The notes under the pieces were generated by a model. That model was not told the origin of the DNA. It was given only the letters and a program-made list of their open reading frames with translations, and searched no databases. From Rhizobiaceae bacterium (lineage in GTDB: Bacteria; Pseudomonadota; Alphaproteobacteria; Rhizobiales; Rhizobiaceae), in contig JAMLJC010000002.1 of NCBI GenBank assembly GCA_023953845.1, positions 310,001-374,000 on the forward strand: a stretch of DNA of 64,000 nucleotides, given 5' to 3'. The translations under genes and the position numbers were made by a program. Shown piece after piece: positions 39,694 to 47,523 of this stretch. Position 1 is the first letter of the stretch; the number at the start of each line of letters is the position of its first letter.

Positions 39694-41436
39694 GTGCACC
39701 ACGACACCAGCTTGATAGCGATTGTCGCGATCGGCTTCGTGCTGGCCGCCATCTTCGGCTACATCGCTGACAGGCTCAGGCTCCCGACGCTGGTCGGCTA
39801 TCTCGTGGCCGGCGTTTGTGTCGGTCCGTTCACGCCGGGCTTCGTCGCTGATCCCGCACTGGCCGGCCAGTTGGCCGAACTCGGTGTCATCCTGCTCATG
39901 TTCGGCGTGGGCCTTCACTTTTCCGTCTCCGACCTTCTTGCCGTTCGAGGTCTGGCCGTGCCCGGCGCCATCGGCCAGATCGTCGTGGCGACGCTTCTCG
40001 GCATGGGACTTTCCTCCCTTTGGGGCTGGACGACGGGCGAGGCCATCGTCTTCGGTCTGAGCCTTTCCGTGGCGAGCACGGTGGTGCTGCTCAAGGCGCT
40101 TGAACAAGGCAATCTCGTTTCGACGCCCATGGGCCGCGCCGCGATCGGCTGGCTCATCGTGGAAGACCTTGCCATGGTGCTTGCGCTGGTGCTGCTGCCG
40201 GCCTTCGCGGAAATGCTCGGTGGTCATCCGATCTCCGCCGATGGTGGGCACGATGCAGGAGCCGGCGGACAATCGGTGTTGCTGGTTCTGGGCGTCACGC
40301 TGATCAAGGTTGCCGCCTTCACGGCGCTTGCCGTCGCGCTTGGCCCGAAGATCGTGCCGGGCATCCTGACGCGCGCGGCACGAACCGGGTCGCGGGAGCT
40401 TTTTACGCTGACCGTGCTTGCGATCGCCTTGGGAATCGCCTTCGGCGCCGCCGCGGCGTTCGGCGTTTCCTTCGCGCTCGGCGCGTTCTTCGCCGGCGTG
40501 GTCATGAGCGAGTCGCATCTCAGCCATCGCGCGGCGGCGAATTCGCTGCCGTTGCAGGACGCGTTCTCGGTCCTGTTCTTCGTATCGATCGGCATGCTCT
40601 TCAACCCGATGGTCATCGTCGAGGCGCCGGGCAAGGTGCTAGGGGTTCTGGCCATTATCATGATCGGCAAGTCGATCGTCGCGGTCGCGATCGTATTGCT
40701 GCTGAGGTATCCGGTCGGCATGGCGCTCGGCATCGGAGCCAGTCTCGCGCAGGTCGGCGAGTTTTCGTTCATCCTCGCCGGTCTGGGCATCGCGCACGGG
40801 CTGCTGTCGGAGGAGGGGCAGGACCTCATCCTGGCGGGTGCGCTGCTGTCGGTCACCCTGAACCCGTTGGCTCTTCTTGCGGCCGGTATCGCTCAAAAAT
40901 GGATGCAGACGAGCGGGCCGTCGGGCTGGTCCGGCTTCGGCAGGGCGAAGCTCCGGGCGCTCGTCCATGACCTGGAGGTTGCGCGCGCGGCGGCCGAGGC
41001 GCGCGAGCACGAACAGGAGCGCCAGATTACCGAACTCCTCGGCACCTTTCCGTTGTTTTCCAGGATCGACAAATCGGGACAGGAGGAACTTCTGCTGCTG
41101 TTCAGGCCGCAGACGGCCGCGCCGGGAGACCGCATCATCCGGGCCGGAGATCGCGGTACAACCATGTACTTCATCACTTCCGGCAAGATCGACGTGACCG
41201 TGCACGGAAAAGTCTTCCGCCTCGATGCCGGCAGCTTCTTCGGTGAGATGGCGCTGCTCAGCGGCGAGCGGCGGACCGCCGACGTGACCGCCGTCGATTT
41301 CTGCCAGTTGCTGGTGCTGGAGCGGCGCGACTTCAACCAGTTCATGTCGCGTCATCCGGAGCTGCGGGAAGCTGTGAACGAGATGGCCGACCGCCGCAAG
41401 GCGCTCAATCTGCAGGGAAGCGCCGGCGAAGCGTGA
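39694..41436 (+). CDS. CPA2 (Kef-type) cation:proton antiporter with cyclic-nucleotide-binding domain
   Basis: The protein has 580 aa. Residues about 1-400 form 12-13 hydrophobic helices of the CPA2 family, with LPTLVGYLVAGVCVGPFTPG near the N-terminus and ASLAQVGEFSFILAGLGI typical of Kef/YbaL. After a charged helical linker (about 410-450) there is a cNMP-binding-like domain (about 450-565) with FGEMALLSGERRTADVTAVD, the phosphate-binding cassette. It replaces the usual TrkA-N domain. The likely role is K+ or Na+ efflux against H+, gated by a nucleotide. GTG start with a GGGGG ribosome site at about 39680. A separate unit from the DMGDH gene (93-nt gap). Confidence 0.9.
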   Translation: MHHDTSLIAIVAIGFVLAAIFGYIADRLRLPTLVGYLVAGVCVGPFTPGFVADPALAGQLAELGVILLMFGVGLHFSVSDLLAVRGLAVPGAIGQIVVATLLGMGLSSLWGWTTGEAIVFGLSLSVASTVVLLKALEQGNLVSTPMGRAAIGWLIVEDLAMVLALVLLPAFAEMLGGHPISADGGHDAGAGGQSVLLVLGVTLIKVAAFTALAVALGPKIVPGILTRAARTGSRELFTLTVLAIALGIAFGAAAAFGVSFALGAFFAGVVMSESHLSHRAAANSLPLQDAFSVLFFVSIGMLFNPMVIVEAPGKVLGVLAIIMIGKSIVAVAIVLLLRYPVGMALGIGASLAQVGEFSFILAGLGIAHGLLSEEGQDLILAGALLSVTLNPLALLAAGIAQKWMQTSGPSGWSGFGRAKLRALVHDLEVARAAAEAREHEQERQITELLGTFPLFSRIDKSGQEELLLLFRPQTAAPGDRIIRAGDRGTTMYFITSGKIDVTVHGKVFRLDAGSFFGEMALLSGERRTADVTAVDFCQLLVLERRDFNQFMSRHPELREAVNEMADRRKALNLQGSAGEA

Positions 41437-41442
41437 GACGCG

Positions 41443-41944
41443 TCAGGCCTTGGGCTTCAGGCCCTCCAGAAAGAGCTGTTCGAGGAAACGCGCCGCATCC
41501 TCGAAGCGCCCGTCGCCGCCCCGGTCGGGACCGAGCACGGCACGCACCTGGACGTCGAAGTCTGCGTAGTGCTGGGTCGTCGCCCAGATCGAGAAGATCA
41601 GGTGATAGGGATCGGTCCGCGCGATCCTGCCGGAGCGCATCCAGCCTCTGATGACTTCGACCTTCTCGTCCACGAGCTGTCAGCGGATCGCCAATATCGT
41701 CGAGCTCGCGCAGGGGCGCCAGGCAGGTGTCGAGCAGCCGGGCGAGCAGCGTCGAATGGATGTCCTCCTTGCTGCGGAAATAATAGAGCAGGTTGGGCTT
41801 CGACATGCCCGCCGCATCGGCGATCTGGTCTATTGTGGAGCCGCGGAAGCCATGCGCCGAAAAGACTTCCAGCGCCGCTTCCAGAATGGCGTCGCGCCTT
41901 TCGTTCTGGATGCGCGTGCGGGGATGTGCGCTTTTGGCGGCCAA
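41443..41944 (-). pseudogene. Disrupted RutR-like TetR family regulator
   Basis: The N-terminal part (from TTG at 41944, with GGGAGG 10 nt upstream) is a good TetR HTH: RRDAILEAALEVFSAHGFRG, IADAAGMSKPNLLYYFRSKE, then LAPLRELDDIGDPL. The frame then goes bad. The typical RutR C-terminus (VDEKVEVIRGWMRSGRIART, then HLIFSIWATTQHYADFDVQV) continues in another frame from about 41673, directly after a TGA. Compared with E. coli RutR as I remember it, about 43 residues are missing between the two parts. A deletion of roughly 130 bp with a frameshift at about 41680-41690 explains this. It would have been the pyrimidine-responsive repressor of the adjacent catabolic genes. The remaining HTH fragment might still be made. 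Confidence 0.8.
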
Positions 41945-42088
41945 GTTTCAGGCACCTCCCGGGACAGGAGCAAAGGCGACGATTTGGCCTAATCGACTGG
42001 ACCAGAGATTTCCGGCGCGTGGAGCGCGTGAGGCTGTGAGCATTTCAGCTATCAGTCCCCTTGACCGCCTGCATGGCGATGCTAACGT

Positions 42089-42104
42089 TTGTCCATTCGG
42101 TCAA
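42089..42104. promoter_or_regulatory. RutR-box-like operator upstream of the aminotransferase gene
   Basis: TTGTCCATTCGGTCAA matches the RutR consensus TTGACCANNTGGTCAA at 12 of 14 fixed positions. It lies 74 nt before the aminotransferase ATG and 144 nt from the disrupted regulator start, so it sits in the divergent control region. A separate TTGACC (42061-42066) with a weak TAACGT at 42083-42088 (16-nt spacer) may be the rightward promoter; the box begins one base later, where a repressor could block transcription. Confidence 0.55.
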
Positions 42105-42177
42105 ATTTGCGTACACGAAAGCGCAGGCAGAACCAAGCGTTGGCCGTTCCGAAACCGCAATTAGAGGAAGCTTGGTC

Positions 42178-43506
42178 ATGTCGAACCGCCTGAAAGTCAC
42201 GCCCAACGATCTGAGCGCCTTCTGGATGCCCTTCACTGCCAATCGGCAGTTCAAGCAGGCGCCGCGCATGTTCGTGTCCGCCAAGGACATGCATTACACC
42301 ACGACCGACGGCCGCAAGGTGCTCGACGGCACGGCCGGGCTCTGGTGCGTGAATGCCGGCCACTGCCGGCCGAAGATCACGGAAGCGATCCAGCAGCAGG
42401 CAGCCGAACTCGACTATGCCCCGGCCTTCCAGATGGGGCATCCGATCGTGTTCGAGTTCGCCAACCGCCTGGTCGATATCGCGCCGGCCGGCATGGACCA
42501 CGTCTTCTTCACCAATTCGGGCTCCGAATCGGTGGAAACGGCGCTGAAGATAGCGCTCGCCTATCATCGCGTGAAAGGCGACGGCTCGCGCTTCCGGCTG
42601 ATCGGGCGCGAGCGCGGCTATCACGGCGTGAACTTCGGCGGCATCTCGGTCGGCGGCATCGTCACCAATCGCAAGATGTTCGGCACGCTGCTGACCGGCG
42701 TCGATCATCTGCCGCACACGCACCTTCCGGCCAAGAACGCCTTCTCGAAGGGCGAGCCCGAGCATGGCGCCGATCTGGCAGACGAGCTGGAACGCATCGT
42801 CACGCTGCATGACGCATCGACCATCGCCGCCGTCATCGTCGAGCCGATGGCCGGCTCGACCGGCGTGCTCATCCCGCCGAAGGGCTACCTCCAGCGCCTG
42901 CGCGACATCTGCACCAAGCACGGCATCCTGCTGATCTTCGACGAGGTCATCACCGGATTCGGCCGTCTCGGCACGCCTTTCGCCGCAGACTACTTCGGCG
43001 TGACGCCGGACATCATCACCACGGCCAAGGGCGTCACCAACGGCGTCATTCCGATGGGGGCGGTGTTCGTGAAGAAGGAAATCCACGACGCCTTCATGAA
43101 CGGGCCGGAGCACCTGATCGAATTCTTCCACGGCTATACCTATTCGGGCAATCCGATCGCCTGCGCGGCCGGCCTCGGCACGCTCGACACCTACAAGGAA
43201 GAGGGGCTGCTCACCCGCGCGGCCGAGCTTGCTCCGCATTTCGAGGAAGCGCTGCATTCGCTCAAGGGTGAGCCGCATGTCATCGACATCCGCAATATCG
43301 GCCTCGTCGGCGCTATCGAGTTGCAGCCGATCGCCGGACAGCCTACGAAGCGTGCGTTCTCGGCCTTCGTGAAGGCGTTCGAGCGCGGCGCGCTGATCCG
43401 CACCACAGGCGACATCATCGCGCTGTCGCCGCCGCTGATCATCACGAAGGGACAGATCGACGAACTGGTCGACCATGTGCGCGAAGTGCTGCGCATGATC
43501 GACTGA
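42178..43506 (+). CDS. Class III aminotransferase, beta-alanine:pyruvate type
   Basis: The protein has 442 aa, a PLP-dependent cytosolic enzyme. Close similarity to the omega-amino acid:pyruvate aminotransferases shows in AFWMPFTANRQFKQAPRMFV, VFFTNSGSESVETALKIALA, IGRERGYHGVNFGGISVGG, ILLIFDEVITGFGRLGTPFA and TTAKGVTNGVIPMGAVFV, where the PLP lysine is near residue 284. It should turn beta-alanine (or its 2-methyl form) into malonate semialdehyde, the last step of reductive pyrimidine breakdown. The ATG at 42178 has AGAGGAAG 7 nt upstream. It is followed by the amidohydrolase that makes beta-alanine. It is divergent from the disrupted RutR-like gene and behind a RutR-box-like site. Confidence 0.92.
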   Translation: MSNRLKVTPNDLSAFWMPFTANRQFKQAPRMFVSAKDMHYTTTDGRKVLDGTAGLWCVNAGHCRPKITEAIQQQAAELDYAPAFQMGHPIVFEFANRLVDIAPAGMDHVFFTNSGSESVETALKIALAYHRVKGDGSRFRLIGRERGYHGVNFGGISVGGIVTNRKMFGTLLTGVDHLPHTHLPAKNAFSKGEPEHGADLADELERIVTLHDASTIAAVIVEPMAGSTGVLIPPKGYLQRLRDICTKHGILLIFDEVITGFGRLGTPFAADYFGVTPDIITTAKGVTNGVIPMGAVFVKKEIHDAFMNGPEHLIEFFHGYTYSGNPIACAAGLGTLDTYKEEGLLTRAAELAPHFEEALHSLKGEPHVIDIRNIGLVGAIELQPIAGQPTKRAFSAFVKAFERGALIRTTGDIIALSPPLIITKGQIDELVDHVREVLRMID

Positions 43507-43569
43507 CAGGACTTGTGCAGGCGAGGCCGCGTCGGGAACCGCGGCCCTGCCTCAACAGAATGAGAGGGC

Positions 43570-44829
43570 ATGCGCATGGCGGCGCCAGGCGAGAATTTGC
43601 GGATCAATCCGGATCGTCTCTGGGATTCGTTGATGGAAATGGCGAAAATCGGTCCTGGCGTCGCCGGCGGCAACAATCGCCAGACATTGACCGATGAAGA
43701 CGCGGAAGGCCGTCGCCTTTTCCAGAAATGGTGCGAGGACGCCGGGCTGACGCTGGGCGTCGACAAGATGGGCACCATGTTCGCGACCCGGCCCGGCACC
43801 GACCCGGACGCGCTTCCCGTCTATGTCGGCAGCCATCTCGACACGCAGCCTACCGGCGGCAAGTATGACGGCGTGCTGGGCGTGCTGGCCGGGCTGGAGG
43901 TCGTTCGCTCCATGAACGATCTCGGCATCAGGACAAAGCATCCCATCGTGGTCACCAACTGGACCAACGAGGAAGGCGCCCGTTTCGCTCCGGCGATGGT
44001 TGCGTCCGGCGTGTTCGCCGGAGCGATCACGCTTGACTATGCCTATAGCCGGCAGGACCTCGACGGCAAGATTTTCAGCGACGAGCTGAAGCGCATCGGC
44101 TGGCTCGGCGACGAGGAAGTCGGCGCGCGCAAGATGCACGCCTATTTCGAATATCATATCGAGCAGGGACCTATCCTCGAGGCCGAGACGAAGCAGATCG
44201 GCGTCGTCACACACTGTCAGGGCCTGTGGTGGCTGGAGTTCACGCTGACCGGCCGCGAGGCGCACACCGGCTCGACGCCTATGGCGATGCGCGTCAATGC
44301 CGGGCTTGCCATGGCCCGCATCTTCGAGATGGTGCAGGCGGTGGCTATGGAAAATCAGCCGGGCGCCGTTGGCGGTGTCGGACAGGTGAAGTTCACGCCG
44401 AACTCCCGCAACGTGCTGCCGGGCAAGGTGGTCTTCACCGTCGACATCCGCACGCCGGATCAGGCGAAGCTCGACCGCATGCGTGCCACCATCGAGACGA
44501 AGGCGAAGGCGATCTGCAACGAACTGGGCGTCGGCTGCTCGGTCGAGGCCGTGGGCCATTTCGATCCCGTCACCTTCGACCCGACGCTCGTCGGCCGTGT
44601 GCGCTCCGCCGCGGAAAAGCTCGGCTACACGCATATGGACATTATCTCCGGCGCCGGACACGACGCCTGCTGGGCAGCCAAGGTCGCGCCGGCGACGATG
44701 ATCTTCTGCCCCTGCGTGGGCGGTCTTTCGCACAATGAGGCGGAAGAGATCTCCAGGGACTGGGCGGCAGGCGGATGCGACGTGCTTCTGCACGCCGTGC
44801 TCGAAACGGCCGAGATCGTCACCGACTGA
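43570..44829 (+). CDS. Zn-dependent hydrolase, N-carbamoyl-beta-alanine amidohydrolase type (HyuC/AmaB family, M20)
   Basis: The protein has 419 aa. Metal-site residues are visible: VGSHLDTQ (His89), GGKYDGVLG (Asp100), WTNEEGARF (Glu pair 134-135), FEYHIEQGP (His196) and GLSHNEAEE near the C-terminus. The dimerisation domain lies between, with GREAHTGSTPM. Family members split N-carbamoyl amino acids or ureidoglycolate-type ureido groups. Next to a beta-alanine aminotransferase it most likely hydrolyses N-carbamoyl-beta-alanine to beta-alanine, CO2 and ammonia. ATG with GAGAGGGC directly upstream. Downstream, where dihydropyrimidinase is often found in relatives (from memory), there is instead a small secreted protein. 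Confidence 0.92.
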   Translation: MRMAAPGENLRINPDRLWDSLMEMAKIGPGVAGGNNRQTLTDEDAEGRRLFQKWCEDAGLTLGVDKMGTMFATRPGTDPDALPVYVGSHLDTQPTGGKYDGVLGVLAGLEVVRSMNDLGIRTKHPIVVTNWTNEEGARFAPAMVASGVFAGAITLDYAYSRQDLDGKIFSDELKRIGWLGDEEVGARKMHAYFEYHIEQGPILEAETKQIGVVTHCQGLWWLEFTLTGREAHTGSTPMAMRVNAGLAMARIFEMVQAVAMENQPGAVGGVGQVKFTPNSRNVLPGKVVFTVDIRTPDQAKLDRMRATIETKAKAICNELGVGCSVEAVGHFDPVTFDPTLVGRVRSAAEKLGYTHMDIISGAGHDACWAAKVAPATMIFCPCVGGLSHNEAEEISRDWAAGGCDVLLHAVLETAEIVTD

Positions 44830-44842
44830 TCGGACAGCGACC

Positions 44843-45250
44843 GTGGAGGCTCTCCTGCGAAGCGTCACACGGTCCCTTGTCCCGACGCTCTTTCCTATGG
44901 CGGTGGCGTTCGCGGTCGCCATCGTTTCCGCATCCGCCGCCACCCTCGACATCGCTGGTCCCTATGGCAACGAGGCGGGATGCCGTTTCGCCGCGAATGG
45001 CGACTATGGCGACGACAGCCTGCTTCTCCTGACGTCGGAGGAGGTTTCCACCTTCGTGACGGGCTGCATCTTCACGACCATCCGCCCCCAAGGCGAGGGC
45101 GCGTTCCTGATCGACGTGCTCTGTTCCCATGAGGGCGAGGAGTACAAGACGACCGGCACGATGCGGATCGAGAAGGTCGCGGGCGCGGACGCCTACTCGA
45201 TCGTCGACGAGGACGGCAGCCAGTGGGGCGCGGTCGGCCCATGCGACTAG
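44843..45250 (+). CDS. Small secreted protein of unknown function
   Basis: The product has about 135 aa. A signal peptide (SLVPTLFPMAVAFAVAIVSA then SAA) is followed by a short mature domain beginning LDIAGPYGNEAGCRFAANGD, with about four Cys (GC pairs at GCRF, GCIFTT, DVLCSHEG and the terminal GPCD) that could form two disulphides. I do not recognise the family. GTG at 44843 is weakly supported; an in-frame ATG at 44897 is the alternative. It starts 13 nt after the amidohydrolase stop, so it is probably co-transcribed with it. The role is unknown, and its presence in a catabolic operon is odd. Confidence 0.7.
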   Translation: MEALLRSVTRSLVPTLFPMAVAFAVAIVSASAATLDIAGPYGNEAGCRFAANGDYGDDSLLLLTSEEVSTFVTGCIFTTIRPQGEGAFLIDVLCSHEGEEYKTTGTMRIEKVAGADAYSIVDEDGSQWGAVGPCD

Positions 45251-45260
45251 ACCAAGGCGG

Positions 45261-45692
45261 TCATCCAGCCATCTTCGGCGTTTCGGGCACCAGCGCGTCG
45301 AGATGCGGCAGCAGCACCACGCTTTCCTGTTCGTTCGGGTCCGTGCGGGCTATGACGGCCGAGACCGGCGCGTCGCTGAGATTGGCGGGCAGGTGCGGCA
45401 CGCCGGCCGGTATGTACATCATCTCGCCGGCCCGGGTGACGGCATGATGCTGCAACCGCTCGCCGAACCAGGTGTGCGCCTCGCCCGACAGCACATAGAT
45501 CGCCGTTTCGTGGCTTTCGTGCAGATGCGCCTTGGCGCGGGCGCCGGGCGGCAGCGTCAAAAGGTGCATGCAGATGCCGGTGGAGCCGACGGTCTCCGCC
45601 GCGATGCCCGCGAAATAGTTCAGTCCCTGCTTGCCGGCATAGGCTTCGCCGGGACGGATGACGTGGCAGGTTGCGTTTGCTGGCTCGGACAC
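45261..45692 (-). CDS. Cupin domain protein
   Basis: The protein has 143 aa and a single double-stranded beta-helix domain. Motif 1 is PPGARAKAHLHESHETAIYV (His, His, Glu ligands) followed by LSGEAHTWFG; motif 2 is AGEMMYIPAGVPHLPANLSD, where the second His closes the metal site. Possible roles are small-molecule dioxygenase, isomerase or sensor. The GTG at 45692 has GGAG 10 nt upstream. It reads against its neighbours, tail-to-tail with the small secreted protein (10-nt gap) and divergent from the ABC ATPase, so it is an individual gene placed inside the catabolic region. Confidence 0.85.
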   Translation of the reverse strand: MSEPANATCHVIRPGEAYAGKQGLNYFAGIAAETVGSTGICMHLLTLPPGARAKAHLHESHETAIYVLSGEAHTWFGERLQHHAVTRAGEMMYIPAGVPHLPANLSDAPVSAVIARTDPNEQESVVLLPHLDALVPETPKMAG

Positions 45693-45798
45693 GCAAGGTA
45701 CTCCGCAAGGTAGTGGGACGGCGAGTGGAATTCAGCACGATGAAAAAAGCAATCGTAGGGTGCCTGAGCAAGCTCCCGAAAGAGGGCGGCGTGCCGAC

Positions 45799-46587
45799 AT
45801 GACCGGCCAGCCTTCCGTCGTTTCCGCGAGCAGGCTCGGGCTCACCTTTGCCACCAATGACGGGCCGGTGCAGGCCCTTTCCAACGTCGATCTGTCGATC
45901 GGCAAGGGCGAGTTCGTGTCCTTCATCGGCCCTTCCGGATGCGGCAAGACGACCTTCCTCCGCACCATCGCGGACCTCGAACAGCCGACGGCAGGCGCCA
46001 TCACCGTCAACGGCATGACGCCGGAGGAGGCGCGCAAACGCCGCGCCTACGGCTATGTCTTCCAGGCGGCGGCCCTGCTGCCGTGGCGCACCATCGAGAA
46101 GAATGTCGCGCTGCCGCTGGAGGTGATGGGCGTTTCCGGAAGCGAGCAGAAGGCGCGCGTGAAGCGCATGCTCGAACTGGTCAATCTCGCCGGCTTCGAG
46201 AAGAAATTTCCATGGCAGCTTTCGGGGGGCATGCAGCAGCGCGCCTCGATCGCCCGCGCTCTCGCCTTCGACGCGGACCTGCTGCTCATGGACGAACCCT
46301 TCGGCGCGCTGGACGAGATCGTGCGCGATCACCTCAACGAACAGTTGCTCAAGCTCTGGGCGGCGACCGACAAGACGATCTGCTTCGTCACCCATTCGAT
46401 CCCCGAGGCGGTGTATCTTTCCACCCGCATCGTGGTGATGTCGCCGCGACCCGGCCGGGTCACCGACGTCATCGAATCGACATTGCCGAAGGAGCGTCCG
46501 CTCGACATACGCGAGACGCCGGAATTCCTGGAGATCGCCGCCCGCGTCCGCGAGGGCCTCAGAGCAGGGCACAGCTATGAGGATTGA
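45799..46587 (+). CDS. ABC transporter ATP-binding protein (nitrate/taurine/pyrimidine-precursor type)
   Basis: The protein has 262 aa. Walker A GPSGCGKTT, Q-loop YVFQAAALLPWRT, signature QLSGGMQQR, Walker B LLLMDEPFGALDE and the switch His in CFVTHSIPEAV are all present. The QAAALLPW motif is typical of the TauB/SsuB/ThiZ group, which works with NMT1/THI5-like binding proteins such as the one encoded at 48698. Start ATG at 45799 with AGAGGG 12 nt upstream. It drives the two permeases encoded next. The family and the place in this region suggest uptake of pyrimidines or their breakdown products. Confidence 0.93.
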   Translation: MTGQPSVVSASRLGLTFATNDGPVQALSNVDLSIGKGEFVSFIGPSGCGKTTFLRTIADLEQPTAGAITVNGMTPEEARKRRAYGYVFQAAALLPWRTIEKNVALPLEVMGVSGSEQKARVKRMLELVNLAGFEKKFPWQLSGGMQQRASIARALAFDADLLLMDEPFGALDEIVRDHLNEQLLKLWAATDKTICFVTHSIPEAVYLSTRIVVMSPRPGRVTDVIESTLPKERPLDIRETPEFLEIAARVREGLRAGHSYED

Positions 46588-46644
46588 GGCTGGAGGTCCG
46601 CAAGTATACCCCTCACCGGTGCTCACCAGTTGGGCGCAGCGCGC

Positions 46645-47523
46645 ATGACCATCTTCCGCGAAAAGATCTGGCCGGTCCTGTCGATCCTGCTGGTGCTGGT
46701 CGCGGTCTGGTATGTCGCGGCGGTGTTCATGAACGCGCCGTTCCAGCGGGACATGAACCAGCGCGGCGGCGTGACGCCCGGAACGATGGAGTTCATCGGC
46801 CAGACGCTCTCGCAGCCCAAACCCACCCTGCCGGCGCCGCATCAGGTGGCGCAGAACGTCTTCGAGAACACCTTCCTGCGCAAGGTGACCAGCAACCGCA
46901 GCCTCGTCTACCATTCCTGGGTGACGCTTTCCTCGACCGTGCTCGGCTTCGCCTTCGGCACCGTGCTGGGCATCCTGATCGCCGTGGGCATCATCCACAC
47001 CAAGGCGCTGGAACGCAGCCTGATGCCGTGGATCATCGCCTCGCAGACGATCCCGATCCTCGCCATCGCGCCGATGATCATCGTCGTGCTGGCGGCCGTG
47101 AACGTCACCGGCATCATCCCCAAGGCGATGATCTCCACGTATCTCTCGTTCTTTCCCGTGGCGGTCGGGATGGTGAAGGGATTGCGTTCGCCGGACCTCA
47201 TGCATCTCGACCTGATGCACACCTACAGCGCGACCAGGGCGCAGACTTTCTGGAAGCTGCGCGTGCCGGCGTCGGTGCCGTTTCTGTTCGCCTCGATGAA
47301 GGTCGCGATCGCCGCCAGCCTCGTCGGCGCCATCGTCGGCGAACTGCCGACCGGCGCGGTGGCCGGCATCGGCTCGAAGCTGCTCGCCGGTTCCTACTAC
47401 AGCCAGACGATCGACATATGGGCTGCACTCGTGGCCGGATCTGTCGTCGCAGCGCTTCTGGTGACTTTGGTCGGCATCGTCGGCCGGCTGGTCGAACGCG
47501 CCATGGGAGCGCGGCTGGCATGA
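46645..47523 (+). CDS. ABC transporter permease 1 (BPD_transp_1, TauC/SsuC type)
   Basis: The protein has 292 aa and about six helices, the first at WPVLSILLVLVAVWYVAAVF. The loop LMHTYSATRAQTFWKLRVPA with nearby ASVPFLF is the EAA motif that contacts the ATPase. The ATG at 46645 is chosen; a TTG at 46630 is in frame. The last 4 nt overlap the next permease start (ATGA), so translation is coupled. Transport substrate as for the operon: a pyrimidine or related compound, by inference from context. Confidence 0.9.
   Translation: MTIFREKIWPVLSILLVLVAVWYVAAVFMNAPFQRDMNQRGGVTPGTMEFIGQTLSQPKPTLPAPHQVAQNVFENTFLRKVTSNRSLVYHSWVTLSSTVLGFAFGTVLGILIAVGIIHTKALERSLMPWIIASQTIPILAIAPMIIVVLAAVNVTGIIPKAMISTYLSFFPVAVGMVKGLRSPDLMHLDLMHTYSATRAQTFWKLRVPASVPFLFASMKVAIAASLVGAIVGELPTGAVAGIGSKLLAGSYYSQTIDIWAALVAGSVVAALLVTLVGIVGRLVERAMGARLA

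Noticed and set aside
42082..43476. Minus-strand 464-codon frame opposite the aminotransferase
   Set aside because: It is an antisense shadow; the plus-strand protein has all aminotransferase motifs and a good ribosome site.
45658..45798. Longer N-terminus for the ABC ATPase
   Set aside because: It would overlap the divergent cupin start and encodes low-complexity sequence before the ATPase domain.
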